64,000 nt of DNA from Macrolepiota albuminosa (Eukaryota; Basidiomycota; Agaricomycetes; Agaricales; Agaricaceae): NCBI GenBank assembly GCA_027475525.1, contig JAMWFC010000059.1, positions 186,001 through 250,000 of the forward strand, written 5' to 3'. Positions 45,445 through 57,204 of this stretch are shown piece by piece. The first letter of the stretch is position 1. Each line of letters begins with the position of its first letter. A program made the translations under genes and the position numbers. The notes beneath the pieces were generated by a model. That model had not been told where the DNA came from, ran no database searches, and saw nothing but the letters and a program-made list of their open reading frames with translations.

Positions 45445-46985
45445 TTGATGGCTAAGTATACTCACACCTACTACCCCACGGGCTACCAGACCAACCCCTA
45501 CAGGCACCCGGTACCCAATCATTACTCCGCACAGACCCCCCGCCCCATCTATCCACCCCTCCCGTACGAACCTCAGTATCTCCACTGCCACTGGGCCCCC
45601 GACCCATCCCTCTATGACCTGGGGCCCTCAGCCAGCTGGGCCCCTCCGCCCAACTTAGCCATGGCACGGCCTGTGGAGGTCCCCTCGTACCGGAGCATCC
45701 CCGGGGGCCTACCGGAGACACCACCAGTCTCCTCTGGACCTCGCCCAGTACCTCCCAGCGAGGGCCCCTTCGCACCCACCCCCTACTACGGTTACCAGCA
45801 CCCCGCCCCCCAACCACACTACCCCCCTCAACACTACCCAAGCGCCGCCCCATCCACTCGGACTCCCCCCTCGCCAATGGAACAACGACGCCTCAAGGAC
45901 TATGAACGACAACGGGACAAAGTGCTCCGCTCACTCAGGATCTCTCCGGAGGACTTCGTGCAACGGGCAAGGGCGCTACTCACGGAATTCGGACACGACA
46001 ACTTCACAGGCACACCAGAGGACTGGGCCCATTGTTTGGTCGAATTTGGGGATCACCTCACGCAAGGAGAACTCCCGGAGCAGACTATGGTAAAGTACAG
46101 GCGCAACACAATCCTCCGCAAAGAGTTACAGCAACTGGTCGATGAAGTCCATGCGTCCCTATCCCCCCGACTCCTCAATGACCCCGCGGACCCAGGCCGC
46201 TCGATTCACATCTGACGGGAACCCCCGGAACCGGCCCCAACAGTCCCTGTGGTCTCCACTCTGGAGCAGCGACAATGGAAAGAGCAACAAAATGCCTCGG
46301 CCATACTGCGGTCCCTCAACCCAGGAGGGCTATTCGATCAGCCTGCTGCCCGCATGGTAGGCTTGTCAACTCACCGTAGGGCTAACTCAGTCCCTAGCAC
46401 CTTCGAGACCTGGGGACAGCCCCAGAGACCCCTGGAACCCCTCCCACGAACAGACAACGCCTGACCCCCAGCCCCAGCGAACCCCGGTAGACCCCGTGCG
46501 GACACCACTAGCACGGACGACACGCTGTGCTACATCGACGAGCTCACATGCAGCAACAACAAACAATGCCCCGTGCCCGTGCCCGCCTCAGTACCGCCCT
46601 CTACGTCAGCCCTGGCCCCTCCGGAGCCCAACTTCCACCATGACCCCCCGCCCCACTTTGATCTGCGAAACCCCCCACGGCCTCCGATGCAAGCACAACC
46701 CTCCTGGGTTGAATGCCCCCCGCACAATCCGGCACCCGGCCTGGCACCTGATCTGACACCACTGAACCGTCCCTGACTGCCTCCGCCACCTCCAGCTGAA
46801 CCTCAAGGATGACCCCCAGGCCCCCTGCCTCCGCCAGTCTCTGCATGGAGACCCGGGCCTCCCCCTGGCAGGAACGAACCCCCCTGGGACAACGGACCTC
46901 CTGGGCACGGACCCCCAGGTGAGCCACCTGGAGGAGGCCCTCCAGATGGGTGAGGTCCTGCCCTCAGTGCCTTTCCTCCACAAGG
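45445..46985 (+). pseudogene. gag: Element 2 Gag N-terminal region with several TGA codons
   Basis: ATG near 45448 (MAKYTHTYY) starts a Pro/Tyr-rich frame. In-frame TGA codons occur at 46213, 46462, 46774, 46810 and 46951; no TAA or TAG occurs. Conserved with the minus copy is SPEDFVQRARALLTEFGHDN, perhaps a helical capsid-adjacent domain. The frame shifts in the G8 run near 46985 to reach the capsid frame. Confidence 0.8.
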
Positions 46986-46991
46986 AGGGGG

Positions 46992-48110
46992 GGTAACCAT
47001 TATTACTATTACTACAATGCCGGCACCCCTCCCCGCAACGCTGCCAGACTGGACAACGCTTGCGACGCCCTTGCCCGTGAAGGACGTCTGGACATTCAAA
47101 AGCCCAACGCTTTCATGGGCCGGGACCCCCAAAAATGGCGTACCTTCCTTACTCAATGTCTCAATAAGTTTCAGGCAAAACCGCTCATGTTTCAGGTTGA
47201 CAGCTCCCGAGTGGCCTTTGCCACCTCATACCTCCAGGGGATCGCCTTCGACCACTACACGGCCCTTATCCAGTTCGACCCCAACAACCTGGCACTTGCC
47301 TGCTGGCAAGCCTTCGTCGACAAGTTCTCCAGGAAATTTGGGATCTACGACACCCTGGCTGAAGCCGAGGACAACTTCTTCAACCTCTGGATGCGCTCTG
47401 AGGAACGTTTCACTACCTTCATCGTACATTTCGAAAAGGAAGCCTACGAGACAGGTTGGAATTACAGCGCCCTCCGGTACGCCCTCTGCCGCGCCCTGCC
47501 GCAACGTATCAAGGATGTCCTCTGACTTGCCCTGAAACAACCCTCCTACGACGGATACAAGGCCCTCATCATGCAGATTGACCAACGCTACTGGGAAGAC
47601 CGCAGCAAGTACTCGAACTCCCGACCCCCCTGGAACCCTTGGAGAGGACCCCCTTGGCCCTCCGGCGAAACTCCCAACCCCCAAGGCCAGAACCCCGGTC
47701 CCCCCGCGTTCCCTGGCGGCCGACCCCCAGTGAGTTGTGGCCCACCCAATGCTAACCCTGGTAGCGGCGTTCGCCCCCAGGCCCAACTCAACGCCGCCGT
47801 GGCCACCCATGACCCGGATGACGTGTCAAGTCCCGAGGAACCCCCAGACCCCGAAGACCCCGACTTCGACGACGAACAGGACAAGGAGGCCCTCCGGGCC
47901 AACCGGCTTCAAAAAAAGAGACGACCCTGGATTGAAGTTTCGAAGGAGGTGCAGGAACGGCAAAGGAGGGAAGGTGTTTGCATACTCTGTGGTGAGAAAG
48001 ACCATTTCATCTCCGAGTGCCCCCAACGACAGGTTATGGGACGCGCCACCTGGACCTTCGAAGGGGAGGACGCCACCTACAAGTATTCGGAAAACGACCT
48101 GGCGATTTAG
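46992..48110 (+). pseudogene. gag: Element 2 Gag capsid and zinc knuckle, one in-frame TGA
   Basis: Capsid core: FMGRDPQKWRTFLTQCLNKF, FATSYLQGIAFDHYTAL, then DKFSRKFGIYDTLAEAEDNF, typical of Gypsy Gag (Retrotrans_gag). TGA at 47523 interrupts the frame in the region RIKDVL*LALKQ. A Pro-rich linker leads to a CCHC knuckle CILCGEKDHFISEC near residue positions encoded at 47982-48020. It ends TAG at 48108. The downstream pol frame overlaps the last ~90 nt in the -1 frame, but no canonical slippery heptamer was found there. Confidence 0.85.
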
Positions 48111-50546
48111 ACCCGGAAGATGCCCTAAATCGTGGAATTGACCCCGACGTCTTCTCCACCCCGGTCTCACATCTTCGCTCCATGACACTTATACAGGACA
48201 CCCTCACGGCTTACCTACCCTCCCACTCTTCACACTCCCTCCTCCTCAAAACCCGCCTCACCCCCTCTGGAACCCCCCTCGACACCCTTGTTGACAGTGG
48301 CGCCACCGACAACTTCATCGACAAAGCATGGTCTCCCCTTGCCCCGGAACCTGCTCAGCGACTCCCAGTCCCGGTACGGCTCTGCCTCTTCGACGGAGAC
48401 GCCTCTACGGCAGGGGACATCACTCATTTTGTGCGTATGCCCGTTACTTTCGCCAACGGACAGACTCACACCCTCCGGATGTTGATAACCAAACTCCACC
48501 CTTCCACACCCCTGGTCCTAGGGCTTCCGTGGCTCCAAGACACCAACCCCCGCATTGATTGGCGACATCTCACCCTTCGCCTGACCCGGGACCCGATGCC
48601 CGGCGACCAGCAACTCCCCTTCGACATCCCCCACTCTCCGGACCCTACCCCGAAGGACGGGCCCCCATTGCCCCCCGGACTCCAGTCCCGTTCATCCCGA
48701 TCCTTCGTCATCAATGCCAGGCTGGACAGCGCCCCAGGGCCAGTGTCGGCCCTCATCGACAGTGGAGCCACCGGAGTTTTCATCAGCGACGCTCTCGACC
48801 TCCCCCACGACTCCCTCGACCAGCCCCTCCGCCTGCAACGCCTCGACAGCACCCCCTCCTCCTCCGGCCCCATCCAAAGGTCTCACTCGGGATGCGTGAC
48901 CCTGGACAACAACTACGAGTTCACTTCCGACTTCCTGGTCACGCGACTTCACGAATCGACCCCGATGGTGCTGGGACTACCCTGGCTGCGCGACACGAAC
49001 CCCGACATCGATTGGAGGACGCTCACCATGACCTTCCCGGGACCCAAAGACCACCCCTCAACCGCCGTGCACCTCCGGGCCCTAGGAAGCGACCCGACAC
49101 CCAACACCCCTGGGACGACTGCCGTGCCCCCCACACATTCACCACCCACGCCAGTCCGAGACCGCAAGGCCTCTGATCGGCCCCCAAACATTCCTCAGAA
49201 CAAGTACAAGGGGGCCGAACTCTACGTCCCGGACCACGCCCGACTCCGCTACGACGTGCTCTGTCAACATCACGTTCACAAGCTCTGGGGACACCCTGGA
49301 ATACGTAAGACTCTCCAGCTCATCTCCCGGACTTACTTTTGGCCAGGGCTGAAGAAGGACGTGACTCGCTACATTCGATCATGTGAACCCTGCCTCCGGG
49401 CCAAGGTCCCCCGGCACCAACCATACGGACTCCTGAAACCCCTGCCAGTCGGACGACGCCCCTGGTCCTCCATATCCCTGGACCACATCGTCGAACTCCC
49501 GGAATCCGAAGGGTTCGATGCCATCCTCGTTGTTGTGTGTAGGCTAACCAAACAGGGCATTTTCCTACCCTGCCACACCACGGACACCGCCCCAGACTTC
49601 GCCTGGCTGTTCCTTGAGCACATCTTCGCCAAGCATGGACTCCCAGACGACATTGTCTCCGACCGTGGCCCCCTCTTCGTGTCCAAGTTCTGGACTTCCC
49701 TGTATAAGGCACTTGAAGTAAAAACTAACCTCTCTACCGCCTACCACCCCAAAACCGACGGCCAAACCGAAAGGGTCAACCAGTCTCTCAAGCAGTACCT
49801 CTGACTGTATGTCAACTACTTGCAGGACGACTGGCGTGCCGAGCTCCCCCTGGCCGAGTTCACCTACAACAACACGCCGCACTCTGCCACCAGGGTATCC
49901 CCCTTCTTTGCCAACAAGGGATACCACCCTCGACTGACACTCTCGCTCCGGGACATCCCGTCGCACGCTGCCCATGAGGTCGCCCGGGATCTCCAGTCCC
50001 TTCACGAGTTCCTCCGGGAAGAGATCGACACTGCGAACCAGGCCTATGCAAAACATGCTGACCGGAAATGGGAAGACACTCCTGACTGGAACCCTGGGAC
50101 AAAGGTATGGTTAGATCGACGCCACCTCCGCACCCAGCAGCCCTCCCCAAAACTCAATCACAAGCGCCTCAGCCCGTTCAAAATTTTGAAGAAGGTCTCA
50201 TCCCACGCCTACAAGATCGAGCTTCCCCCAGGACTAAAAGGCCTGCACCCGGTATTCCACATCTGCCTCCTGGAACGACACCCCCTGGATCCTTTCTCCG
50301 AACGACGCCCCGGGCCCCCTCCCCCGGTCGAAGTCGAGGACGAGTACCACTACGAAGTTGAAGACATCCTCGACTCCCGGAATATTTGTGGACGACCCCA
50401 CTTCCTCGTATGGTGGAAGGGATACGGCCCAGAAGACGACACCTGGGAACCGCACTGAAACCTCAAAGGCGCCCTCGACAAACTCCAGGACTTCCAACAA
50501 CAGCACCCGGGAATTCCTGGGCGCAGGACTCACAGACGGCAGTAGT
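48017..50546 (+). pseudogene. pol: Element 2 Pol derivative: two retropepsins, integrase, chromodomain
   Basis: Two aspartic protease domains stand in tandem: DTLVDSGATDNFID with LGLPWLQDTNPRIDW (48290-48560) and SALIDSGATGVFIS with LGLPWLRDTNPDIDW (48750-49020). Integrase follows directly: zinc module HVHKLWGHPGIRKTL and SCEPCLRAK (49270-49400), core LDHIVELPE, VSDRGPLFVSKF and PKTDGQTERVN with the three acidic residues. TGA at 49802 interrupts, then [19 protein letters not shown] and a chromodomain ending [18 protein letters not shown] (50400-50455), TGA at 50456, and the tail to TAG near 50544. Reverse transcriptase and RNase H are absent. Confidence 0.87.
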
Positions 50547-51237
50547 GGGCGTAACCCCCGCCTCTGGGCCTAGTAGAGATTCAACTCCCATGTATACTTT
50601 ACTTTCTACTTTCCCCTTTCTAGATCTTACTCCTTTTTAGTACCTTTTCATAGTAGTGTCCCGACATCTGGGCAAGATGTTCTTTCCGGTTTCTTTCGGT
50701 TTCTCTTGCCCCCTTACTCCTACTGACCCGGGACAGCCAAGTATATATATTTTTTTATATAGTACACTATACTACAGCTACGGGACAACAACAAGAAAAT
50801 GGGGGCCCCTAGAGCTGGGGCCCCAAACTACCCTCACCCTCTCCCCCTCTCCGCCAGCCCCAGAAGCCTTCCCCCACCCCCTCCGGATCGTGCTCCCACC
50901 ACACCTCCTCGGCCAATTGGTCCCAGGACAGGAGCGGCTCCCCCTCGTCCAGCACTCGCTCAAACCACGACCCCGGGGCTGGGACATTCCTTCAGCGGTG
51001 CACGGTCACCAGCCACCCCAACAAGTCGAGACCCCGCTCCACCCCGGGATTCCCAGCCTCCGACTGTAATCCCTCTTGCAGGGAGGCAAGCGCCACGGCC
51101 ACCCCGTCCAGGAGTTGACAATGCTCCCGAGCCCAGCCTGAGGATGTCAGTACCAACCCAACCGCGAGAAAAGGAGTACTCACTGAGAGAGGCCATACGC
51201 CCAATTACCACGTCCCAGCGCAGAACCTCGACCAACC
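50547..51237 (+). other. Element 2 3' region without 3' LTR
   Basis: Non-coding, C-rich, with a palindromic GGGGCCCCTAGAGCTGGGGCCCC-type stretch near 50803-50824 and the purine-rich AAGAAAATGGGGG before it, perhaps a polypurine tract. No LTR copy follows. Confidence 0.5.
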
Positions 51238-53909
51238 CCGGTAGTACTCCCAGAGTCCCATAGGATCCATGCCTTGTGGCCATCAACGTCCACATATGAG
51301 ACCAGGCACTCCTTGTCTGCCTGTTTCAATGTAGGGCGCTGCAACGTGCCCTTTGCACAACGAAGAGTCACCTTCTTCATCCAAACCATGTTATGGCCTG
51401 GTTGGCCACATGCGAAACAAGTGCCCAACTGCTCCAGTGGGTTGGCCGGCTTGAAGTCCGGCCTTGGTTTAGGACATTCTCTGTCCGGCACCTGCTCTGG
51501 GCATGGGCGGCTCCACCCTTGGTTCGCAGCAGAGGTTCTGCATACAACAAACCGCGTGTTGCGGTCACGGTCCAAATCGGTCTTTTTGGCCAGGAAGGTC
51601 CCCACATGCTGACCCTGTGAGGATGTCCCACCAGGCAGTAGTCACCTGGGTCCCCCTTTGTGTCCACTCCGATGTTTGTAGTGGTTAGCAGTCTTCAGAG
51701 ACTGCTCATACCTGATGGCATATACCACAAACTCTTCCACATCGTTGACTTCTGGGGACAATCTGTCCTCACGTATCAAATAGCAGCGCATGTCCGCTGG
51801 AATGCCATCCAAGAACGTTTCGAGCATTGTATACCCATCCAGGTATACTGCCATGTTCTGGGCATGGTCATTAAGGGTATCATAGAACCCTTGCACTCCC
51901 AACTTCTCGGTGTACTTGGCGGACTGGAAGTCCCGCCTTGCATCCTGGAGCGTTGAGGGGTGTACGAATCGATCGTACAGTCCTGTAAGGACTCCTTTAA
52001 ACGTCCAGTCATATTGGACACGATTGACGTGCAGTACTGCCCATCAAAACCAACCCATGGCCTCTCCAGCCAAGAACTCAGGCAGAACAAAGATTTGTTC
52101 TCGTTCCATACGGTCACCTCTGTATAAGCACATGGCAAGATGGGTGCATACATCCATCGCCCAATCTTCCAGGTCGCTGAACTTGGACGCGCCTGTATAG
52201 GCGCGAATGTGCCTACTGTCTGCTTTACGCAGCTTCACTCCGTCTGGTAACCATAAGGTTACACCCAGGGCATCATCGACTACTCGATACAGGCGATCAT
52301 GCATGGCTTCACGATGCATTTGAATGGCCTCCCGCTGACCCAGGGACCTAGTCGCCAAGTCAGTGGCCTGGGGAAGTGACTTCCCTCGTCCACCCTGCAG
52401 CGGACATCCCGAGCCTCCTTGACTGTGGGCATAATTGCCCTCGTCTCAAGGAGTCGACCTAGGGCCATCATCCCGGCCATTACCAGGGACATCACATCTT
52501 GTGGCGCCATCTCGATCGAGAAAGTCTCCTTGATCATGATTGTTGCGCCGCCCTGGACCTGGAGAAGCTTGATTCTCCTGACCCTGCATGACAAATTGAC
52601 GATGCATCTTGTCAATGGGCTTAGTGCCCTCAAATACAATGCCCTGATCGTTGATAAGGGACTGTCCCTTAGTTCTGAGGTCGCCATTGCACATACGTTG
52701 ATACGCGACTCTGTCGCTCAATGTTTTGGCCATGGGCATGTGCAGCATCACAGATGCCTCGCTCTCCACCTTGAGCACGGTACTATCATGCCTATCCGGA
52801 CCTGACATATCTGTCCTACGGTCTTGGTTATGCATGTGTGGGGGCTCCTCATGCCACCCTTGTCCTGCTGGAGTATAGAAAGTACTCACCGGTCTTACTT
52901 TGGGCACTTCTTGCGCCTGTGCTAGTGCCTCCACTAGCTCGATTCCGAAGTCTTGATTGCATCGTGCCGAGCATTCCTCGGACATGTGGCTCCAGGGGGT
53001 CAAGGCCCCCAATTGCCATGTGGCCTTACGCTGCACGTACATTTGCAGCTCCATAGTGAGCACTCTCACCATTAAATCAGTATATTTTGTACTGAATACA
53101 TTGGGCACTTCGTGCCCTTGTTGCCTAAGTGCTACTATATGGGCTGACATGTAGCGCTCGAGTCGCGCTTGGGTGGTGTATTTCATCACCTCTGGGTGCA
53201 AGTCCCAGAACACCTGCAAGTGCACGGTGTATGCAGTTTTCAGCCGCTGCTCCTCTGCTCCGGCGTCGTCGTCACTTGACAACTCAATCACCTCTTCTGG
53301 AGGCTCTACAACCTCCGGAGCTTCCTCCACTGCTGGTGTGCGCGGGAATTGGTTGTCCATGCAGACTACTTCAGGGCTTGCAGCCTCCTCCAGTACCTCT
53401 TCTATGCAGGCTTCCGCTATCTTAGAAGGCATTGAGCCCGCTGTGGACTGCCTAGTTCCACTACTCTGGCTCAGATGGAGAGCTCCTCCAGTCCATACTG
53501 ACAACTCGGTGTCTCCTGGGGCGCCATAGGTGCCTGTTGACTGTCGGCCGTCCTCAGGGGGCCCTTTTGACGCTAATCGGCTAGACCATCGCAGTCCTCC
53601 TGGCAACTGCATAACTGGGGGAGTTAATCCCCCTGGCATCCTGTCCTGTGGACGTTGCTGCCCGTCATGCTGTGAGCTTTCAGCTCTCTGGGCCTCGCTT
53701 TCAGTCCTGGCCAAGTCAGTGCTCCGACCTCGGTCTTGAGCCTTGGATCTTGCCTGACCTGCATTGGACGCTGACGCGTCCTGGGTGTCTGCTGGGTCTC
53801 CCCATAGGTCATGGGCATTCCGCCCGCCATCAGTGGAAACTGCAGGTATGGGATTACTCATCGATTCCCTGTTTGAAATTTGCACAGTGTGGCTGTGCAA
53901 GAAGCTCAA
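51238..53909 (-). pseudogene. gag: Element 5 Gag with zinc knuckle and cut protease, three TGA codons
   Basis: First ATG 53861 (MSNPIPAVSTDGG). The frame stays in register through TGA at 52446, 52044 and 51642. The N-terminal part is acidic and Ser/Glu-rich (VIELSSDDDAGAEEQ). The capsid-like region (HIRAYTGASKFSDLEDWAMD, TGLYDRFVHPSTLQDA, TFLDGIPADMRCYLI) aligns with element 4. A knuckle-like CFACGQPGHNMVW...C lies near 51410-51350. Protease stops after DSGSTT. At 52044 the TGA stands where element 4 has an Arg codon (WFR), which supports CGN-to-TGA mutation. Confidence 0.85.
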
Positions 53910-53992
53910 GAAGCTGATAGAGTTCTGTCAACAAACTCAGCGACTGACATCGGGTGCTAGGCAATAGATCCTAGCTGGCGGATTCAAAAAAA

Positions 53993-54230
53993 TGTAACGA
54001 AGTTATGAATTTGAGAGAGAGCTTAGTGTGCACACAACACTGAATCAGACCAGACCGGTCTATTGACAATATAGTTTACAACAAAATAAGCTGCTTAATA
54101 AGCAGCACATATGTATGTATATATGGTAAAGTAATTAATATATTAATATTATACTATAATAAATATAATATAATATCTACTACAGTAAATAAAGCTATGT
54201 GGCCAACGCCACATAGCAGACTACGCTACA
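53993..54230 (-). repeat. Element 5 LTR
   Basis: 238 bp, TGTAACG to GCTACA. AT-rich centre; a perfect 10-bp hairpin GCTATGTGGC-CAAC-GCCACATAGC lies at 54194-54217. In element orientation it is followed by T7 and GAATCCGCCAGC, the same T7 position as in element 4. Confidence 0.85.
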
Positions 54231-55533
54231 GTTGTTTATTTAGGCAATTTTAGAGTTTTTAAGATTTTGTTGTACTGTACAGTTGTTTTCCATGCTTCAG
54301 AGGCCCCAGAAGCATCCAACCTGGCATAGGAAATTCCTAGACTTGTTCTCTTTTGATCTCCCTCTGCCAGATGAGTAGTTATTATAATATTGTCAGTATA
54401 TACTCTAATACACTTTGGATCTCCCTCTGCCAGCTGTGTGACTGAGCCACAGCCTCCAGAAGTTGCCCTTACACATATCATGCTATCTAATTTTTAGATT
54501 TATGTGAATAAACACTAATGTATATGATCGATCAACTTCCTCAATCATTGAAAAACCTCTCTCTTCAAACTGTTAGAAGACATTCCACTACACAAACTCA
54601 CTCAAAATGTAACAGAGTAGGCTGTCACAGCCTATAATTTAGTCACACTTGTTACAGTAACTCTTTAGTTTTTATTCTTTGCTAGTCCCTACACTTGTAT
54701 AGTCACTATTCTTGTTATAGAATTGGGACATACACACTTGGAACACTAAGAAACTGAAATCAACCTGTATATTGTTACACTTTTTTGTGTATCCAGCTGC
54801 AGTGGCTTTGTCACACACACTATCACTAGACTATAGCAGAGACTTGGCTACAACACTGCTTATCTTTTGACTTCTGGACTCTTTGCTGGACTTTTGGGAT
54901 GCTTTAGACCTTCTATCAGTGTTCCTTTTTAGTTGCAGGATTAGGAGAGGTGTGGATAGGAGTTGGAGGTGTTTGTGGAGAGAAGATAATAAGCTGGCAT
55001 GAAGATTGGGTCATATTTTGGGAGCAAGGCCACAGTTTGCCCCATCTCCTTTACCATTGTGATCTCCTCATGTCCAGGATCCTTTTGATACCTGGATAGC
55101 CCTCAACTTTCACTCCCTCCTTCTCCATCTCTGGATTTTTAATATTTTACAAAATTGCCTATATCTCACAATCCACTGCACTAATTCCCTTGATTCTAGT
55201 GCTATTGAAAGTGCATTGCTTCACTCCTTCCAATGGCTCCATGATTGACCCAATCCAGACCATGGTGCTAGCTCAAAGTTGTTAGTTGTGGTATTTTTAC
55301 TATTTTGTGGATATCTTACAATCCATGGAACTGTTTGGCTCAATTCCTATGGCATTAGATGTGCCTCAACATGCCCTTTCCAACAGTATCTAGGTTTATA
55401 CTATTTCAGTCCATGGTTCTTGCTTGATGTCATCATTTTTGTCCATTACTTTCTTCCCTCTTATTCTCATGGGGAACCTCTATTTCAGGATTTTTCTAGA
55501 CCATTTCTATAACACATTTATAGTCACTTCCTG
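54231..55533. other. AT-rich DNA without a gene
   Basis: A minus frame at 54481-54236 contains a small internal repeat (QLAEGDPK / HLAEGDQK) and may be a transposon scrap, but no family was recognised. The rest shows no credible coding sequence. Confidence 0.45.
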
Positions 55534-56092
55534 TGTCAGGTTCCGCTGAGTTGGGGGCTTTCCGGGAAAGCAATCGCCCTTACAATGCGGACTTGACCCA
55601 CAGATACTCGGGTGTCTGGAACTCCGGGGCTAGGACTCCAGGGTTCAAGATGAGGACAGGGGTAATCCCGGGAGGGGGAACTAGAGTCCGGGGGTTTTGG
55701 ATGAGAGTGGCTGGGAGTTAGAGGGGGTCAAGTCATGAACCGGAGGTTCTAAGACGAGACCAAGTTAGTAACTTAAGAGTCGCGAAGTGTGTACCAAACT
55801 TATAGCACGCGAATACTAAGGCGTGCCAGTCGAAGCGTACCAAACGAGGCGTACCAGTCAAACAGAGGGCACGCAATATCCAAGTAACAGTTATGCAATA
55901 TCAAGACTACCGAATACAACAGGGAGCTACCCTATAAGTACTACGGGGTCGGGTCTCGGGGTTCCGGGATGTCTGGGATGGGTTCCGGGGGTTATTGAGT
56001 AGCGGCAGGGGTTGTATACCGGGATCGCACGTGTGGGGCGCGCGATCAATTGGTTCGGATGGAGCCGTGATGCGTGATGCGTTGATAGGCTT
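55534..56092 (-). mobile_element. Element 2-family LTR fragment cut by element 3
   Basis: It starts TGTCAGGTTCCGCTGAG and follows the reversed element 2 LTR closely up to GTGATGCGTGATGCGT, where element 3 begins. The intact LTR has the same GATGCGTGATGCGTGATG context, so the interruption lies at a GCGT in a known sequence. The remainder should lie beyond the window. Confidence 0.87.
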
Positions 56093-57125
56093 CTACTCGG
56101 ACTGAGCGCATCAAGGGACATTATAGGCCGACCAACACTTGACACACTAAAGGCTCTAGCGACCAGCCTTGGGTACAGAGCAGCCCTAGCGCGGGCGCTC
56201 TATGGCAAGACTTGTCCATTCATCTCAACCACCAGTATCAGCCCCTCAGCGCACTCCACTCAGTTACTTTGAAGACCAAGAAGACTCAGGACTCATAGCG
56301 CTAGCATAACGGCGGGAGGGGACTCTGACAAAACCCCGATCAGTACTGGAAGGAGTTAGCAATTGGCGCTGTCAATCACCGAGGCACCTCAATCAGAAGT
56401 CTAAAAGAATCAATGACGACGAGACAGGATACACGCAGACCCGACATTTAAATCTATCAAAAGATGGTACAATGTTTAGCGCCGGAATTAGCGCTCACGG
56501 CGTCTGTCGAGGATTCCCCGACCATACCCCGGGATGGCATGGCCAATTAAATTACATCAAAAAGTGAGCAAACTCGTACCACTTCTAAGTAGTTTTAGAG
56601 TCGCCGTTGGTCGCCGTCACCCATGTGCTGCAGGTCGCCGTTGACAGGTGGCCGTTAGCTACAGTCACGAAGGGAGGCGCTAAGCGGTAGCGCCGTCAAT
56701 GGACTTATTTTGGAAATAATGTAGCGCATAGTATAAAAACTAGCTACTGGCCATGTATATAACAACGAATCGTAACCTCTTGAGCACCCAGTTACACTTA
56801 GCGTTCAAATCGCGCTAGCGTTGCCTGACTTTGCCACCAAGTTTGGCGCTAGCTTCGTCTATCTCGTCTTCGTCGTTTACGGTGCCACCTACGGGCACAC
56901 TACGCTGCGCTATTCGTTTCTTTCTCTATAACTTCTCCTAAACTACGACGCTTACCACTTGCTAGGTAGCACCCGAGGCGCTATCGTCAAGCACACCGCC
57001 CTATCACCTCTGCTCGAGCACACCGGGACCCTGCCGGGACTCCTCACAAACCCGTACGCCAGGCGCTGGAGACGGCGTTGTACTGCGTATACGTCCAGCG
57101 CACCCAACCACAGTTGGCGTCATCA
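56093..57125 (+). repeat. Element 3 5' LTR
   Basis: 1033 bp, TGATAGGCTTCTAC to GGCGTCATCA with TGAT/ATCA termini. Boundaries are confirmed by the two solo copies at 23065-25125. GCGCTA or TAGCGC occurs about 12 times. A TATATAAC stretch at about 56756 is a candidate promoter element. Confidence 0.92.
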
Positions 57126-57150
57126 TTTTGGAGCCCACCGCGAGGGGTTC
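57126..57150 (+). promoter_or_regulatory. Primer-binding site of element 3
   Basis: Three bases after the LTR comes TGGAGCCCACCGCGAGG and then GGTTC, as expected of a sequence complementary to a tRNA 3' end (CCA plus acceptor and T-arm). The long match in style suggests a true tRNA primer; its identity was not determined. Confidence 0.7.
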
Positions 57151-57204
57151 TATTGAGGCAGAATTCCGCCGGAAACTCGAGCCCAGCGACAGCGCCGCCT
57201 CCTA

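Larger units (their letters stand above)
44687..51240 (+). mobile_element. Element 2, plus copy: chromodomain Gypsy without reverse transcriptase
   Basis: Order: 5' LTR (44687-45414), gag (45445-48110), protease-integrase-chromodomain (48017-50546), 3' untranslated DNA to about 51240. The reverse transcriptase and RNase H expected between protease and integrase are missing. There is no 3' LTR; the sequence abuts truncated element 5. The premature stops recorded in its frames are all TGA. Confidence 0.87.
51238..54230 (-). mobile_element. Element 5: truncated relative of element 4
   Basis: A 238-bp LTR (53993-54230), leader and gag on the minus strand. It ends abruptly in the protease active site (KAWILWDSGSTT) near 51240, where element 2 DNA begins. 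No reverse transcriptase, integrase or second LTR. Confidence 0.85.

Noticed and set aside
45445..50546. TGA as a reassigned or read-through codon
   Set aside because: Elements 1 and 3 and the first gene end or stay open in the standard code, and homologous codons are Arg in relatives; mutation of CpG is simpler.
54608..54656. Tiny TGTAAC...GTTACA unit as a solo LTR
   Set aside because: Only 49 bp long with no target duplication; most likely chance or a fragment.
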